Positions 52,438-61,628 are shown, numbered from the stretch's first letter. The stretch: 64,000 nucleotides of DNA from Faecalimonas umbilicata (GCF_004346095.1 NZ_SLZV01000009.1:24670-88669), one strand, 5' to 3'. A program made the numbers and translations. Notes: a model not told the origin generated them from the letters alone.

Positions 52438-53310
52438 TTAGCTTTCTTTTTGAATATGAACATCCATTTGCGGATAAGGAATGTTGATCCCCTGTTCATC
52501 CATCGTCAGTTTGATTTCCTCCAACAATCTCCATCTGGTCGGCCAATAATCATCGGTTTTCACCCAGGACTTTGACCCGATCACAACAGAACTTTCTGCC
52601 AGTTCATCAACATACACTATGATTTCTTCATCTTTTAAAATACTCTCATCTTCAAGAAGAAGAGATTCGATCACTTCCTTTGCCTTCCGCAAATCTGACT
52701 CGTAGGAAATACCTACTTTAATCTCCAAGCGTCTCTTCTCTTTTGCTGTCACATTTGTCAGACTATTATTAGACAGCGCACCGTTTGGAATAACGATCAT
52801 CCGATTGTCAACCGTTGATAACTTTGTATAGAAAATTTGAATTTCCTTTACCGTTCCTTCATTTCCAGTTCCACTTTCAATAATATAATCTCCCACTACA
52901 AACGGTTTCAAAAGAAGGATCAAAACTCCTCCCGCAAAGTTTGAAAGACTTCCTTGGAGCGCCAGACCGATAGCAACACCTCCGGAAGCAAAGAGCGCTG
53001 CGATCGATGTCGTATCTACTCCGAAATTTGCCACAAGACTAAAGATCAGAATACAATAAAGCACCACTTTTAACATTGAATCTACAAACTGCTCTACCCC
53101 TTTATCTACGTTTGCCCGATTTAAAGATGCTCTGACTAATTTCTGTACCCACCGGATCAGCTTTCTTCCGATAAAAAAGCAGATCAATGACAACACTACT
53201 TTCAGACCAAAATTAATGATGTTCGGAATCTGAGAATTGACATATTCGACCAACCGGTTTACATCTTTTGCTGCTTCTTCTACATTTTCTGCTGCTGTTT
53301 CCATGTCCAT
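52438..53310 (-). CDS. Small-conductance mechanosensitive channel (MscS family)
   Basis: 290 residues: three membrane helices, the pore-lining third one around ALFASGGVAIGLALQGSLSNFAGGVLILL (about 108-136), then a beta domain (PFVVGDYIIESGTGNEGTVKEI) and the C-terminal alpha/beta domain. Opens when membrane tension rises after osmotic down-shock. GAGGAGG precedes ATG at 53310. A single gene with its own terminator, next to the tRNA. Confidence 0.95.
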   Translation of the reverse strand: MDMETAAENVEEAAKDVNRLVEYVNSQIPNIINFGLKVVLSLICFFIGRKLIRWVQKLVRASLNRANVDKGVEQFVDSMLKVVLYCILIFSLVANFGVDTTSIAALFASGGVAIGLALQGSLSNFAGGVLILLLKPFVVGDYIIESGTGNEGTVKEIQIFYTKLSTVDNRMIVIPNGALSNNSLTNVTAKEKRRLEIKVGISYESDLRKAKEVIESLLLEDESILKDEEIIVYVDELAESSVVIGSKSWVKTDDYWPTRWRLLEEIKLTMDEQGINIPYPQMDVHIQKES

Positions 53311-53357
53311 AGATGACCTCCTCTTTCGCGCTGTAAATTTACTTTATCTTCCACTGT

Positions 53358-54233
53358 TTATTCTAACATAAGAAATGCCCCAAGGTTTCCTCTCTTCCCC
53401 TGTGATGCCCGATGCGAAAACAGGAGTTCACTGTTGCAGCAAGTACAGATATTAGTCACTGCAATCTGCTCCTGCGGGATTCCTGCCTCCTGCAGCACAA
53501 TGCGATTTGCCTCCCAGAGATTTAACTGGTATTTCCCGTTTTCTTTTTCATAAAATAATTTTTCCCAGTATTTCTCATCATAATTTTCCCGAAACTGCTC
53601 AACAACATCTTTGCTGACCTCATAGCAATCCTGACAAATCGACGGTCCGACTGCCGCGACAACATCCTTTGGATCTGTTCCATACAGTTCTGTCATTTTC
53701 TCCACCGTCACTTTTCCGATCTTTCCAACCGTACCCCTCCATCCAGAATGGCTGAGCCCAATCGCTTTTTTTACCGGATCCACGAAAAAAAGCGGCACAC
53801 AGTCTGCATAAAAAGTAGCAAGGCAAAGTCCGGGCTCATTTGTCACAAGCCCATCCACATCCTTAAGCCCTCCTGCGCATCCCGTAACACATGCCTGCGG
53901 AAATAAAAATCCTTTTCCTGCATCGTCTTTTGTTACTTTCCGCACATTCGTTGTATGTGTCTGCGCAGAAAAGACATACTGCTCTGGCGAAATCTCAAGC
54001 ACTTCTGCCATTCGGTAAAAATTCTCCCGCACAGCTTCCGGATCATCTCCCCGGGAAAAACTTAAGTTCATCGAGGCATAGATTCCCTCACTGACTCCTC
54101 CAAGTCTTGTAGAAAATGCGTGTCTCACACACTTCGTATGTTCTAAAAGCGGGTAGGACAGATAGGTTACTCCCGCTTTTTCTTTTACTTCCAATACGTT
54201 TCTTTCGTCTGTTTTCTTCCAACGATTCTCCAA
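53358..54233 (-). CDS. pgeF: Peptidoglycan editing factor PgeF (laccase-domain/YfiH family)
   Basis: 291 residues from a TTG start (54233) with GGAGGAG 8-9 nt upstream. The multicopper-oxidase-like purine nucleoside phosphorylase family: FSTRLGGVSEGIYASMNLS, QTHTTNVRKV, FYADCVPLFFVDPVKKAIGLSHSGWRGTVG (His and Cys metal site), and CTCCNSELLFSHRAS at the end. E. coli PgeF removes L-Ser misincorporated into lipid II; homologues also cleave adenosine. The exact role here is unsettled. Confidence 0.93.
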   Translation of the reverse strand: MENRWKKTDERNVLEVKEKAGVTYLSYPLLEHTKCVRHAFSTRLGGVSEGIYASMNLSFSRGDDPEAVRENFYRMAEVLEISPEQYVFSAQTHTTNVRKVTKDDAGKGFLFPQACVTGCAGGLKDVDGLVTNEPGLCLATFYADCVPLFFVDPVKKAIGLSHSGWRGTVGKIGKVTVEKMTELYGTDPKDVVAAVGPSICQDCYEVSKDVVEQFRENYDEKYWEKLFYEKENGKYQLNLWEANRIVLQEAGIPQEQIAVTNICTCCNSELLFSHRASQGKRGNLGAFLMLE

Positions 54234-54291
54234 TACTCTCTCCTCCCTTTATTTTTCGTCAAACATCTGTGCACCATATTTATCCTGGTTC

Positions 54292-54633
54292 TCAAAATGC
54301 ATCCCGGATCAGACAAATCTCCCGTCCTAAAATGCTGATCACATCGAAGCGACAGGGCATTTCTCCTATCCCATACTCCTGCAAGTATGCTGCCGCACAT
54401 TTGTAGATTGTTTGCTGCTTCTTGATTCCGACTGCCTCCGCCGGTTCTCCTTTTCTCGTATCCGAGCGGTACTTAACCTCACAGAATACAAGCACCTCTC
54501 CGTCCTTCGCAATTAGGTCAATCTCCCCGTATCTGCACCGATAATTACAGGAAAGTATCTGAAAACCACATGCTTCCAGATACTCTGCTGCCATTTTCTC
54601 ATACTCCCTTCCGATCTGTCGCTGATTCTCCAT
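54292..54633 (-). CDS. YraN family protein (UPF0102, endonuclease fold)
   Basis: 113 residues: AAEYLEACGFQILSCNYRCRYGEIDLIAKDGEVLVFCEVKYRSD is the conserved restriction-endonuclease-like core with catalytic Glu, Asp and EVK. Cellular substrate unknown; often beside rnhB and lepB, as here. GAGAGGAAAG precedes ATG at 54633. Confidence 0.92.
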   Translation of the reverse strand: MENQRQIGREYEKMAAEYLEACGFQILSCNYRCRYGEIDLIAKDGEVLVFCEVKYRSDTRKGEPAEAVGIKKQQTIYKCAAAYLQEYGIGEMPCRFDVISILGREICLIRDAF

Positions 54634-54650
54634 AAAATGCTTTCCTCTCT

Positions 54651-55415
54651 TTAGATGAAATTGTGGATAAAACTACGACGATGGATCGGTGTCGGTCCGT
54701 ATTTTTTCAATGCTGCGATATGCTCTGACGAGCCATACCCTTTGTTCGATGCAAATCCATATCCAGGGAGTACCTCCTCATATTCTGTCATCAGCCGGTC
54801 TCTTGTCACCTTCGCCACAATACTTGCCGCGGCAATCGAAACACTTTTGGCATCTCCTTTGATGATGGGCACCTGAACAATATGCGGAGGGATCATCGGA
54901 ATTGTAACCGCATCATTTAAAAGGACATTCGGCTCCACACAAAGCTTCCCTACAGCCTCCCGCATTGCCTCATACGTTGCCTGAAGAATATTGATCTCGT
55001 CAATCCGTGCAGGACTTACAATTCCAATCCCAACAGCTATTGCCTCCCGCATGATCACCTCATAGAGTTCTTCCCTGCGCTTCTCCGTCAATTTTTTGGA
55101 ATCGTTAAGATAAAGAATCTGGCTGTCTTTTGGAAGAATCACAGCCCCTGCCACGACCGGACCTGCAAGCGGACCTCTTCCAACTTCATCGATCCCGCAG
55201 ATAAACGCTGCGTCCCGGTATTTGTTCTCATAAGATTTCATTGCCTCAATGCGGGCAATCTCCGCCGCAAGCTTTTCTTCCTGCTTTTTGTATTTTGCGA
55301 TCAGAGCAGTCACGCCTGCCCTCGGATCATCTGCATACTGTTCATACAGTACCTTTCTTTCACAGTCATCTGCCCGAGAAAATTCCTGCTGTATTTCCCG
55401 AATGCTCTTACTCAT
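54651..55415 (-). CDS. rnhB: Ribonuclease HII
   Basis: 254 residues. The N-terminal 70 residues are a basic helical extension typical of Firmicute RNase HII. The catalytic domain starts at FICGIDEVGRGPLAGPVVAGAVIL, with the DE pair and further acidic residues in LNDSKKLTEKRREELYE and VPIIKGDAKSVSIAAASIVAKVTRDRLM. Removes ribonucleotides and RNA from DNA hybrids. Overlaps the end of lepB by 8 nt. Confidence 0.97.
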   Translation of the reverse strand: MSKSIREIQQEFSRADDCERKVLYEQYADDPRAGVTALIAKYKKQEEKLAAEIARIEAMKSYENKYRDAAFICGIDEVGRGPLAGPVVAGAVILPKDSQILYLNDSKKLTEKRREELYEVIMREAIAVGIGIVSPARIDEINILQATYEAMREAVGKLCVEPNVLLNDAVTIPMIPPHIVQVPIIKGDAKSVSIAAASIVAKVTRDRLMTEYEEVLPGYGFASNKGYGSSEHIAALKKYGPTPIHRRSFIHNFI

Positions 55416-55977
55416 GTTTTATCACTCCAAACTCTGAAAATGGCCAGATCCGTACCCACGCTCTTCCAACAAGATCTTCTCTCTTTAAAATACCAACTCT
55501 GGAATCTCTGCTGTCCATGCTGTGGTTCCGGTTGTCACCCAGTACAAAATATTCTTCTTCTCCAAGTGTTACCGGCACTTCGGCGATCCCTGCATCCTGC
55601 ATCACTTCTGCTCCATACTCCTCACCGAGTATCTCTCCGTCAATGTAGACTTCCCCATTGATAATCTGTATGGTTTCCCCCGGCATTCCGATAATCCGCT
55701 TAATATAGTATGTATTTTCCTGATACTGATACGGAAAGACAATAATGTCATACCGCTCCGGATCCCGGAACCGATAAGAGATTTTGTCCACAATGAGATT
55801 GTCACCATCACTCAAGGTCGTTTCCATCGAGGAACCGGTAACACGCGTACGCTGTCCGACAAATGTAATCACAAGATACGTCAGACCAAAAATAATCAGT
55901 ATATATACCAGCCAGCCAAGAAGTTCCTTAAAAATATTTTTTTCTTCTGCTAAATACTTTTCTTCATCGCTTTTCAT
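55408..55977 (-). CDS. lepB: Signal peptidase I (first of two)
   Basis: 189 residues. Membrane anchor at 20-41, nucleophile Ser in RVTGSSMETTLSDGD, general-base Lys in YYIKRIIGMPGETIQI, and the box E motif VLGDNRNHSMDSRDSRVGIL. Cleaves signal peptides of exported proteins. Compared with the second copy at 56880, this one is acidic at the N-terminus. GGCGG precedes ATG at 55977. Confidence 0.96.
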   Translation of the reverse strand: MKSDEEKYLAEEKNIFKELLGWLVYILIIFGLTYLVITFVGQRTRVTGSSMETTLSDGDNLIVDKISYRFRDPERYDIIVFPYQYQENTYYIKRIIGMPGETIQIINGEVYIDGEILGEEYGAEVMQDAGIAEVPVTLGEEEYFVLGDNRNHSMDSRDSRVGILKREDLVGRAWVRIWPFSEFGVIKHE

Positions 55978-56005
55978 TTCTTACCGCCTTCTTCCTTCCG
56001 CTTTT

Positions 56006-56857
56006 CTACTCATAGTCTTCCGGAAATTCCAGCGTGATCCTTCCAAGCTTTCCACTCCGAAAGTCGTCGATCAGCAGGATTGCGGCCTTATTTGTGTCAA
56101 GTTCATTTCCTTTCACAAGACAATGTCTGCTTTCTGCAATTCTTCTGAGACACTCATAGGAGTCTTCACTGATCTCTATGCTATATTTTTCTTCCAGAAC
56201 ACCCGGATATTTCTCTGTCAGAAAAGTGATCATCTCCATCGCAAGTTCTTCTGTATTTAAAATCTCATCCTTGATCGAACCGATAAACGCAAGCCGAAGT
56301 CCCACTGTCTGATCTTCAAATTTTGGCCAGAGAATTCCCGGTGTATCGAGAAGTTCTACGTTTTTATTAAGACGGATCCACTGTTTTCCTTTTGTGACCC
56401 CTGGCTTATTTCCAGTCTTCGCACATGCTTTGCCTGCAAGCGCATTGATAAATGTCGACTTTCCGACATTGGGAATCCCGACAACCATTGCCCGCACCGG
56501 ACGATTTAAGATACCGCGCTTTCTGTCACGCTCAATCTTTTCTTTACATGCCTCCTGAATTACGCCTTGGATCGACTTGATTCCGCCTCCTCTTTTGGAG
56601 TTTACTTTTACAACTGAAAATCCTTTTTCCTTAAAGTATTCTGCCCAGGCATCATTCTGTTTTTCTTCCGCAAGGTCTGACTTATTCAAAAGAATCAGCC
56701 TCGCCTTATTTTTCCCAAGCTCATCAATGTCTGGATTCCGGCTGCTCACCGGAATTCTGGCATCAACCAATTCGATCACAAGATCGATCAATTTTATATT
56801 TTCCTGCATCATACGTTTTGCTTTCGTCATATGACCCGGATACCATTGAAAATGCAT
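56006..56857 (-). CDS. rbgA: Ribosome biogenesis GTPase YlqF/RbgA
   Basis: 283 residues. A circularly permuted GTPase: G4 (LLNKSDLAE) comes before G1 (VVGIPNVGKSTFINAL) and G3 (LLDTPGILWPKFE). Needed for late 50S assembly, acting on uL16 incorporation. GAGG precedes ATG. Lies between the two signal peptidase genes, in the classic rplS-lepB-rbgA-rnhB run. Confidence 0.96.
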   Translation of the reverse strand: MHFQWYPGHMTKAKRMMQENIKLIDLVIELVDARIPVSSRNPDIDELGKNKARLILLNKSDLAEEKQNDAWAEYFKEKGFSVVKVNSKRGGGIKSIQGVIQEACKEKIERDRKRGILNRPVRAMVVGIPNVGKSTFINALAGKACAKTGNKPGVTKGKQWIRLNKNVELLDTPGILWPKFEDQTVGLRLAFIGSIKDEILNTEELAMEMITFLTEKYPGVLEEKYSIEISEDSYECLRRIAESRHCLVKGNELDTNKAAILLIDDFRSGKLGRITLEFPEDYE

Positions 56858-56879
56858 CTCTTTTACCTCTATCTTTCTA

Positions 56880-57455
56880 TCAGTCTTTTATCAATCCAAA
56901 ATGTTGTGTCGGCAACATGACAAACCATGCTTTCCCTTCTATCTCAGAGCGTTTCACTGTACCGATATCCGCCTCTCTGCTATCTTCACTCGCCGCCCGG
57001 TTATCTCCAAGTACAAAATACTCATCGCCTCCAAGCACCAGCTCTTCCCCGGCAATCCCCGCATCTCTGATCTCTGTTGTCTGAAAATCCTCTTTTAACT
57101 TCTCTCCATTAATATAAACAGCATTGTCCTGCAATTGGATCGTTTCCCCGGGAAGTCCTACAATGCGCTTGATCGAAGCATGGGCATTTTCATTCCCATT
57201 TGGCCGGAACACAATAATATCATTCCGCTTCGGTGTGCTTGTGTCATAAATCAGTCGGTTGACAAGCACAATATCCCCATTATGCAGCACCGGATTCATC
57301 GAATCGCCAATATTGCTGACTCGCTGTCCCCAGTACCATACAAGCACAAAGGCGATGATACATACAATCGCGATCTGCATACTCCATACCAGACCATTGC
57401 GGATTTTCTTTATATATTCTCTCTTCCTGCTTCTTCTGATTCCGTATCTTTTCAT
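56880..57455 (-). CDS. lepB: Signal peptidase I (second)
   Basis: 191 residues from ATG at 57455 (AGAGGTGCGA upstream). A very basic start (MKRYGIRRSRKREYIKK), a membrane anchor (about 18-40), Ser nucleophile in SNIGDSMNPVLHNGD, Lys in ASIKRIVGLPGETIQL, and VLGDNRAASEDSREADIGTV. A paralog of the 55408 gene with a different N-terminus and substrate cleft residues, perhaps for different precursor classes. Confidence 0.95.
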   Translation of the reverse strand: MKRYGIRRSRKREYIKKIRNGLVWSMQIAIVCIIAFVLVWYWGQRVSNIGDSMNPVLHNGDIVLVNRLIYDTSTPKRNDIIVFRPNGNENAHASIKRIVGLPGETIQLQDNAVYINGEKLKEDFQTTEIRDAGIAGEELVLGGDEYFVLGDNRAASEDSREADIGTVKRSEIEGKAWFVMLPTQHFGLIKD

Positions 57456-57492
57456 TCGCACCTCTGTGTCTGTCTTTCCTGATGATAGAATA

Positions 57493-57527
57493 AAAGGGAC
57501 AACATACATTCCGTACTTTGTCCCTTC
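57493..57527 (-). terminator. Terminator after rplS
   Basis: On the minus strand AAGGGACA pairs with TGTCCCTT around a large loop, ending in a short TTTTATT. It would limit read-through from rplS into lepB. Confidence 0.6.
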
Positions 57528-57536
57528 CTCTTGTTA

Positions 57537-57884
57537 CTATTTTACTAATTCTTTTACTTTTGCTTTCTTACCAACGCGGTCTCTTAAGTAGTTCAGTTTC
57601 GCTCTTCTTACTTTACCTCTGCGAACAACTTCTACTCTCTCTACGTTTGGTGAGTGTAATGGCCAAGTTTTCTCAACACCGATTCCGTTAGAGTTCTTTC
57701 TAACTGTAAATGTTGCTCTTGTGCTTCCACCCTGTTTCTTCAGAACTGTTCCTTCAAAAACCTGGATTCTTTCACGGTTACCTTCTTTAATTTTTGCGTA
57801 TACTTTTACAGTATCACCTACGTTAAATTCAGGTACTTCTGCCTTTAACTGCTCAGCTTCAATTTTCTTAATAATATCGTTCAT
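57537..57884 (-). CDS. rplS: 50S ribosomal protein L19
   Basis: 115 residues, full length: [57 protein letters not shown] and a basic tail. Sits at the 30S-50S interface. AAGGAGG precedes ATG. It has its own promoter (57968-57996) and about 77 nt of leader, in addition to possible read-through from trmD. Confidence 0.97.
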   Translation of the reverse strand: MNDIIKKIEAEQLKAEVPEFNVGDTVKVYAKIKEGNRERIQVFEGTVLKKQGGSTRATFTVRKNSNGIGVEKTWPLHSPNVERVEVVRRGKVRRAKLNYLRDRVGKKAKVKELVK

Positions 57885-57961
57885 CTTGTGTGACCTCCTT
57901 ATTATTTGGACGTTCCTAATACATGATTTGTATCAGAGGACCATCTCTTTACTTCACAACA
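57885..57961 (-). promoter_or_regulatory. rplS mRNA leader, possible L19 autoregulatory leader
   Basis: About 77 nt between the inferred transcription start and the ATG. On the minus strand TGATACA pairs with TGTATTA, and flanking GGTCC-type and GGA-type bases can extend the stem. Ribosomal-protein leaders that bind the encoded protein are known for L19 in Firmicutes, but I cannot confirm the consensus here. Confidence 0.4.
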
Positions 57962-57963
57962 CG

Positions 57964-58722
57964 TTACATTCTATCATGCTCTATTATATTTTGCAAGTTT
58001 TTTTTCTCTTTTTCTGTAAGTTCTGCCTTATCCAGTAAATCCGGCCTTCGTTGCCATGTTCTCAAGATCGACTGTTCTCTTCTCCACTTTTCCACGTTGG
58101 CATGATGTCCGGACAGAAGGATCGGCGGCACTTGCTTGTCATGCCAGATTTCTGGTCTTGTATAATGCGGATATTCCAACAGATTATCCTGAAAACTCTC
58201 AAATTCTGCCGAAGTATCATTGTGCAGAACTCCCGGGATCAGACGGGATACCGCATCAACAATTACCATAGCCGGAAGTTCTCCTCCGGTCAGTACATAG
58301 TCTCCGATGGAGACATAATCTGTCACGATTTCTTCCAACACTCGCTCGTCAATTCCTTCATAATGACCACACAAGAGGATCAGATCTTCTTCTTTCGCAA
58401 ACTCCTCTGCCATACTCTGGGAGAAAGTCCCGCCCTGCGGCGAAAGATATACAACACGTGTACGCCCTTCTTTCCCAGTGCGTTCTTGGATGGAATCTTC
58501 CACCGAGCGGTATGCGCCGTACACCGGCTCTGCCTGCATCAGCATACCTGCTCCGCCTCCATACGGATAATCATCCACCCGATTATGTTTATTATTCGCA
58601 TAATCCCGGATATTAACAGCCTCCACTGAAAGCAGATTATTTGCCATTGCTCTTCCAGTAATGCTTGTCCCAAGTCCATTTAAGACCATCTCCGGAAATA
58701 ATGTCAGTATATGAAAATGCAT
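57964..58722 (-). CDS. trmD: tRNA (guanine-37-N1) methyltransferase TrmD
   Basis: 252 residues. The SPOUT knot is seen as [46 protein letters not shown], and the C-terminal [11 protein letters not shown] and [15 protein letters not shown]. Uses SAM to make m1G37, protecting the frame. Two nucleotides after rimM's end. The 3' end of the gene overlaps the rplS promoter. Confidence 0.97.
   Translation of the reverse strand: MHFHILTLFPEMVLNGLGTSITGRAMANNLLSVEAVNIRDYANNKHNRVDDYPYGGGAGMLMQAEPVYGAYRSVEDSIQERTGKEGRTRVVYLSPQGGTFSQSMAEEFAKEEDLILLCGHYEGIDERVLEEIVTDYVSIGDYVLTGGELPAMVIVDAVSRLIPGVLHNDTSAEFESFQDNLLEYPHYTRPEIWHDKQVPPILLSGHHANVEKWRREQSILRTWQRRPDLLDKAELTEKEKKNLQNIIEHDRM
57968..57996 (-). promoter_or_regulatory. 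Internal promoter for rplS within the 3' end of trmD
   Basis: On the minus strand TTGCAA (57991-57996), 17 nt, TAGAAT (57968-57973), which matches the rpmB promoter element for element. Confidence 0.65.
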
Positions 58723-58725
58723 CTT

Positions 58726-59232
58726 TTATACCAGCCCTTCTAACAGATGAATTGTCATCTTCTGCTCTTCGATATCCACATTAAGAATGCACTGTTTGAT
58801 TGCCGGCACAAGAACTTCTTTTCCATCCGTCGTGTCGATGATATACACGTCGTTTGCCCCGGTTTCCAGCACGTCACGGAGCGTTCCGAATTCAGCTCCA
58901 TCTTCGGTAAATACATGCATTCCGATCATATCAGCAATAAAATATTCATCTTTTTTTAATTTTACCGCATCTTTTCTGTCTACGAGAAGACTTTTCCCCT
59001 TATACTTCTCGATGTCATTTATATTATCAATCCCTTTGAATTTCAAAATCGCAAATTGTTTAAAAAACTTCACCTGCTCCACTTCCAAAGGCAACTGCTC
59101 TTTTCCTGTATCTAATAACACATGCTTCAGCTTCTTGAAGCGCTTCACATCATCTGTGGTAGGAAATACCTTTACTTCTCCCCTGACACCGTGCGTGCTT
59201 GAGATCACTCCGACCTGAAATTGTTGTTCCAT
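58726..59232 (-). CDS. rimM: Ribosome maturation factor RimM
   Basis: 168 residues from ATG at 59232, the start that matches the family beginning ([24 protein letters not shown]). A longer frame to a TTG at 59295 also has a binding site but adds a non-conserved extension. C-terminal PRC barrel with [16 protein letters not shown], and near the end [20 protein letters not shown]. Helps 30S head maturation around S19. Confidence 0.95.
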   Translation of the reverse strand: MEQQFQVGVISSTHGVRGEVKVFPTTDDVKRFKKLKHVLLDTGKEQLPLEVEQVKFFKQFAILKFKGIDNINDIEKYKGKSLLVDRKDAVKLKKDEYFIADMIGMHVFTEDGAEFGTLRDVLETGANDVYIIDTTDGKEVLVPAIKQCILNVDIEEQKMTIHLLEGLV

Positions 59233-59324
59233 AAGATCTTTCTCTGCCTGTGCTTTCTTATTTCCACCCGGCAGACGCTCCTTTCCTGCTTCCAATGAAT
59301 CCTTTTAAAAAAATAGATACCGCT

Positions 59325-59555
59325 CTACTGAGCGATATCTACAACTACTTTCTTATCTTCCTTCGCAGCTGCTGCCTTTACAACAGAACGGATCGCCTTT
59401 GCAATTCTTCCCTGCTTTCCAATTACTTTTCCCATATCTGCATCAGAAACATGTAACTCGATCACAGTTGTCTTTCCCTCTGTTTTCTCTGTAACTACAA
59501 CACCGCTCGGATCATCTACTAATGCTTTCGCAATTACTTCGACTAATTCTTTCAT
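59325..59555 (-). CDS. khpA: KH-domain RNA-binding protein KhpA (YlqC)
   Basis: 76 residues from ATG at 59555 (GGAGGTG upstream). A single type II KH domain, with the RNA-binding GXXG loop in GKVIGKQGRIAKAIRS. KhpA pairs with KhpB (Jag/EloR) to bind small RNAs and mRNAs in Firmicutes. Fixed position between rpsP and rimM, as in B. subtilis. Confidence 0.95.
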   Translation of the reverse strand: MKELVEVIAKALVDDPSGVVVTEKTEGKTTVIELHVSDADMGKVIGKQGRIAKAIRSVVKAAAAKEDKKVVVDIAQ

Positions 59556-59578
59556 CACGCGCACCTCCGCGGCTCAGA

Positions 59579-59824
59579 TTATTTTTCGATTCCAGCTGCT
59601 TTGAAAATCTTTCCAACTACTTCTGTTGGCTGAGCTCCGTTGTTTAACCATTTCTTAGCTGCTTCCTCGTCTACTTTGAAAGCGCTTGGTTCCTGATTCG
59701 GATCATATGTTCCGATTTCCTCGATAAATCTTCCGTCTCTTGGAGATCTTGCATCTGCTACAACGATTCTATAAAATGGTGCTTTCTTCTGTCCCATTCT
59801 TTTTAATCTGATTTTTACTGCCAT
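59579..59824 (-). CDS. rpsP: 30S ribosomal protein S16
   Basis: 81 residues from ATG at 59824 (GAGGTGAATGAA upstream): [35 protein letters not shown] start and a C-terminal [15 protein letters not shown]. Assembles early in the 30S body. In the operon ylxM-ffh-rpsP-khpA-rimM-trmD-rplS. Confidence 0.98.
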   Translation of the reverse strand: MAVKIRLKRMGQKKAPFYRIVVADARSPRDGRFIEEIGTYDPNQEPSAFKVDEEAAKKWLNNGAQPTEVVGKIFKAAGIEK

Positions 59825-59869
59825 TTCATTCACCTCTTCATCTTTCTCTTAAAATTTGTTATCTATGTG

Positions 59870-61219
59870 CTAAAAAGGAAGCTTGAATCTGCCTTTTTTA
59901 CCACCTTTGCCGCCCATTAAATTCGGAAGCTGCTTCATCATCTTCTTGGACTGTTCAAACTGCTTGATCATGCGGTTGACTTCACTGATATCTACTCCCG
60001 CACCCTTCGCAATTCTATGCTTCCTTGATGGGTTTAAAATCTCTGGATTCCGGCGTTCTTTCACAGTCATAGAATAAATGATTGCTTCCATCTGTGCCAT
60101 CTTCTTCTCGCCTTCCTCAGAATCAAATCCCTTCATCTGTGCCATGTTCATTCCCGGCATCATACTGAGGATACTGGACAGACCGCCCATCTTTTTCATC
60201 TGATTCATACTCTCCAGATAATCTTCAAAATCAAACTGGGCCTTCTTAATCTTCTTGCCCATCTCTCTTGCTTTGTCTTCGTCAATGTCTTCTCCGACCT
60301 TCTCGATCAAGCTGAGTACATCTCCCATACCAAGAATACGGGATGCCATACGATCCGGATAAAACTGCTCCAGATCAGAAAGTTTCTCACCCATTCCGAC
60401 ATAAAGAATCGGCTTTCCTGTTACTGCACGAATGGAAAGTGCAGCACCGCCTCTTGTATCTCCGTCAAGCTTTGTCACAATGACACCATCGATTCCAATC
60501 TTCTGATTGAAATCATTTGCCACATTAACCGCATCCTGTCCTGTCATCGCATCGACTACAAGGATTGTCTGATGAACTTCCACATGTTCTTTGATTTCCT
60601 GAAGTTCTTCCATCATCTCCTCATCGATATGAAGACGTCCTGCCGTATCGAGGATCACGACATTGTTTCCATTTTTTGCAGCATGTTCCATCGCTGCTTT
60701 GGCGATATTAACCGGCTTGTGATTCTCACCCATCGAGAATACTTCCACGCCCTGCTTCTCACCGTTCACCTGTAACTGCTTAATCGCTGCCGGACGATAT
60801 ACATCACACGCAACAAGAAGTGGCTTCTTCCCTTTCAGCTTCAGCTTTCCTGCAATCTTCGCTGTTGTCGTCGTCTTACCGGCTCCCTGAAGACCCGCCA
60901 TCATAATAACCGTGGTCGCCTGTCCCGGCTGCAGCTGAATCTCAGTCGTCTCAGATCCCATCAGACGGATCAACTCTTCATTTACAATCTTGATCACCAT
61001 CTGTCCCGGATTCAGACCGTTCATCACGTCCTGACCGACTGCACGCTCCTGCACATCTTTCACAAACCCTTTGACAACTTTGAAATTAACATCCGCCTCT
61101 AAAAGCGCCATCTTTACTTCCCGCAGTGCAAGCTTAACATCTTCCTCAGTCAGACGTCCCTTGCTTCTCAGGTTCTTAAATACATTTTGAAGTTTTTCAG
61201 TTAAACTGTCAAATGCCAT
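59870..61219 (-). CDS. ffh: Signal recognition particle protein Ffh
   Basis: 449 residues. N and G domains with P-loop GLQGAGKTTTTAKIA, DTAGRLHIDEEMMEEL and TKLDGDTRGGAALS, then the Met-rich M domain (MNQMKKMGGLSSILSMMPGMNMAQMKG) that binds SRP RNA and signal sequences. Directs membrane and secreted proteins to the translocon. GAGGAGTTGTAGT precedes ATG, overlapping ylxM's end. Confidence 0.98.
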   Translation of the reverse strand: MAFDSLTEKLQNVFKNLRSKGRLTEEDVKLALREVKMALLEADVNFKVVKGFVKDVQERAVGQDVMNGLNPGQMVIKIVNEELIRLMGSETTEIQLQPGQATTVIMMAGLQGAGKTTTTAKIAGKLKLKGKKPLLVACDVYRPAAIKQLQVNGEKQGVEVFSMGENHKPVNIAKAAMEHAAKNGNNVVILDTAGRLHIDEEMMEELQEIKEHVEVHQTILVVDAMTGQDAVNVANDFNQKIGIDGVIVTKLDGDTRGGAALSIRAVTGKPILYVGMGEKLSDLEQFYPDRMASRILGMGDVLSLIEKVGEDIDEDKAREMGKKIKKAQFDFEDYLESMNQMKKMGGLSSILSMMPGMNMAQMKGFDSEEGEKKMAQMEAIIYSMTVKERRNPEILNPSRKHRIAKGAGVDISEVNRMIKQFEQSKKMMKQLPNLMGGKGGKKGRFKLPF

Positions 61220-61220
61220 A

Positions 61221-61565
61221 CTACAACTCCTCTAAGATTTCCGAAGAAATCCCTTTAATCTCTCGGATCAGCTCTTCTGTACTGATCTTTTCTTTCTCTT
61301 CTAACAATGTATTCATGCGGTGAACTTTTTCCTTAATAGAAAGAAATCTCTCTACAAGATGGAGCTTCGACTCATATCCCTCCAGTGTCTTGTTGCACCG
61401 TTTGATCAAATCGTGTACGCCCTGCCTGCTGATTCCCGCATCTTCTGCGATTTCACTCAAAGATAAATCCTCCAGCACGAACTGCTCATATATATTTTTC
61501 TGATGTGCTGTCAAAAGCTCTCCATAAAAATCATACAGCAATGCCTGTTCTAAGATCTCATTCAT
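61221..61565 (-). CDS. ylxM: YlxM family DNA-binding protein (UPF0122)
   Basis: 114 residues from ATG at 61565 (AAAGGTG upstream). Helix-turn-helix like sigma-factor region 4: [39 protein letters not shown]. Stimulates SRP GTPase activity or affects the SRP operon; the role is not fully established. First gene of the ffh operon and adjacent to the inverted repeat upstream, so self-regulation is a possibility. Confidence 0.93.
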   Translation of the reverse strand: MNEILEQALLYDFYGELLTAHQKNIYEQFVLEDLSLSEIAEDAGISRQGVHDLIKRCNKTLEGYESKLHLVERFLSIKEKVHRMNTLLEEKEKISTEELIREIKGISSEILEEL

Positions 61566-61581
61566 TTTTATCACCTTTGGT

Positions 61582-61610
61582 ATCATATAACAAAAAAAAT
61601 GTGGTGTCAA
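61582..61610 (-). promoter_or_regulatory. Consensus promoter of the ylxM-ffh operon
   Basis: On the minus strand a perfect TTGACA (61605-61610), 17 nt, TATGAT (61582-61587). One of the strongest consensus promoters in the window, with the -35 box inside an inverted repeat. Confidence 0.8.
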
Positions 61611-61628
61611 GTATTTTTTCTTGACACC
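61603..61628. promoter_or_regulatory. Perfect inverted repeat over the ylxM -35 box, candidate operator
   Basis: GGTGTCAAG (61603-61611), an 8-nt T-rich spacer, then CTTGACACC (61620-61628). The left arm contains the -35 TTGACA of the minus-strand promoter; the right arm gives a second TTGACA facing the opposite direction, towards yaaA. Either a repressor-binding site or two divergent -35 boxes. Confidence 0.55.
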
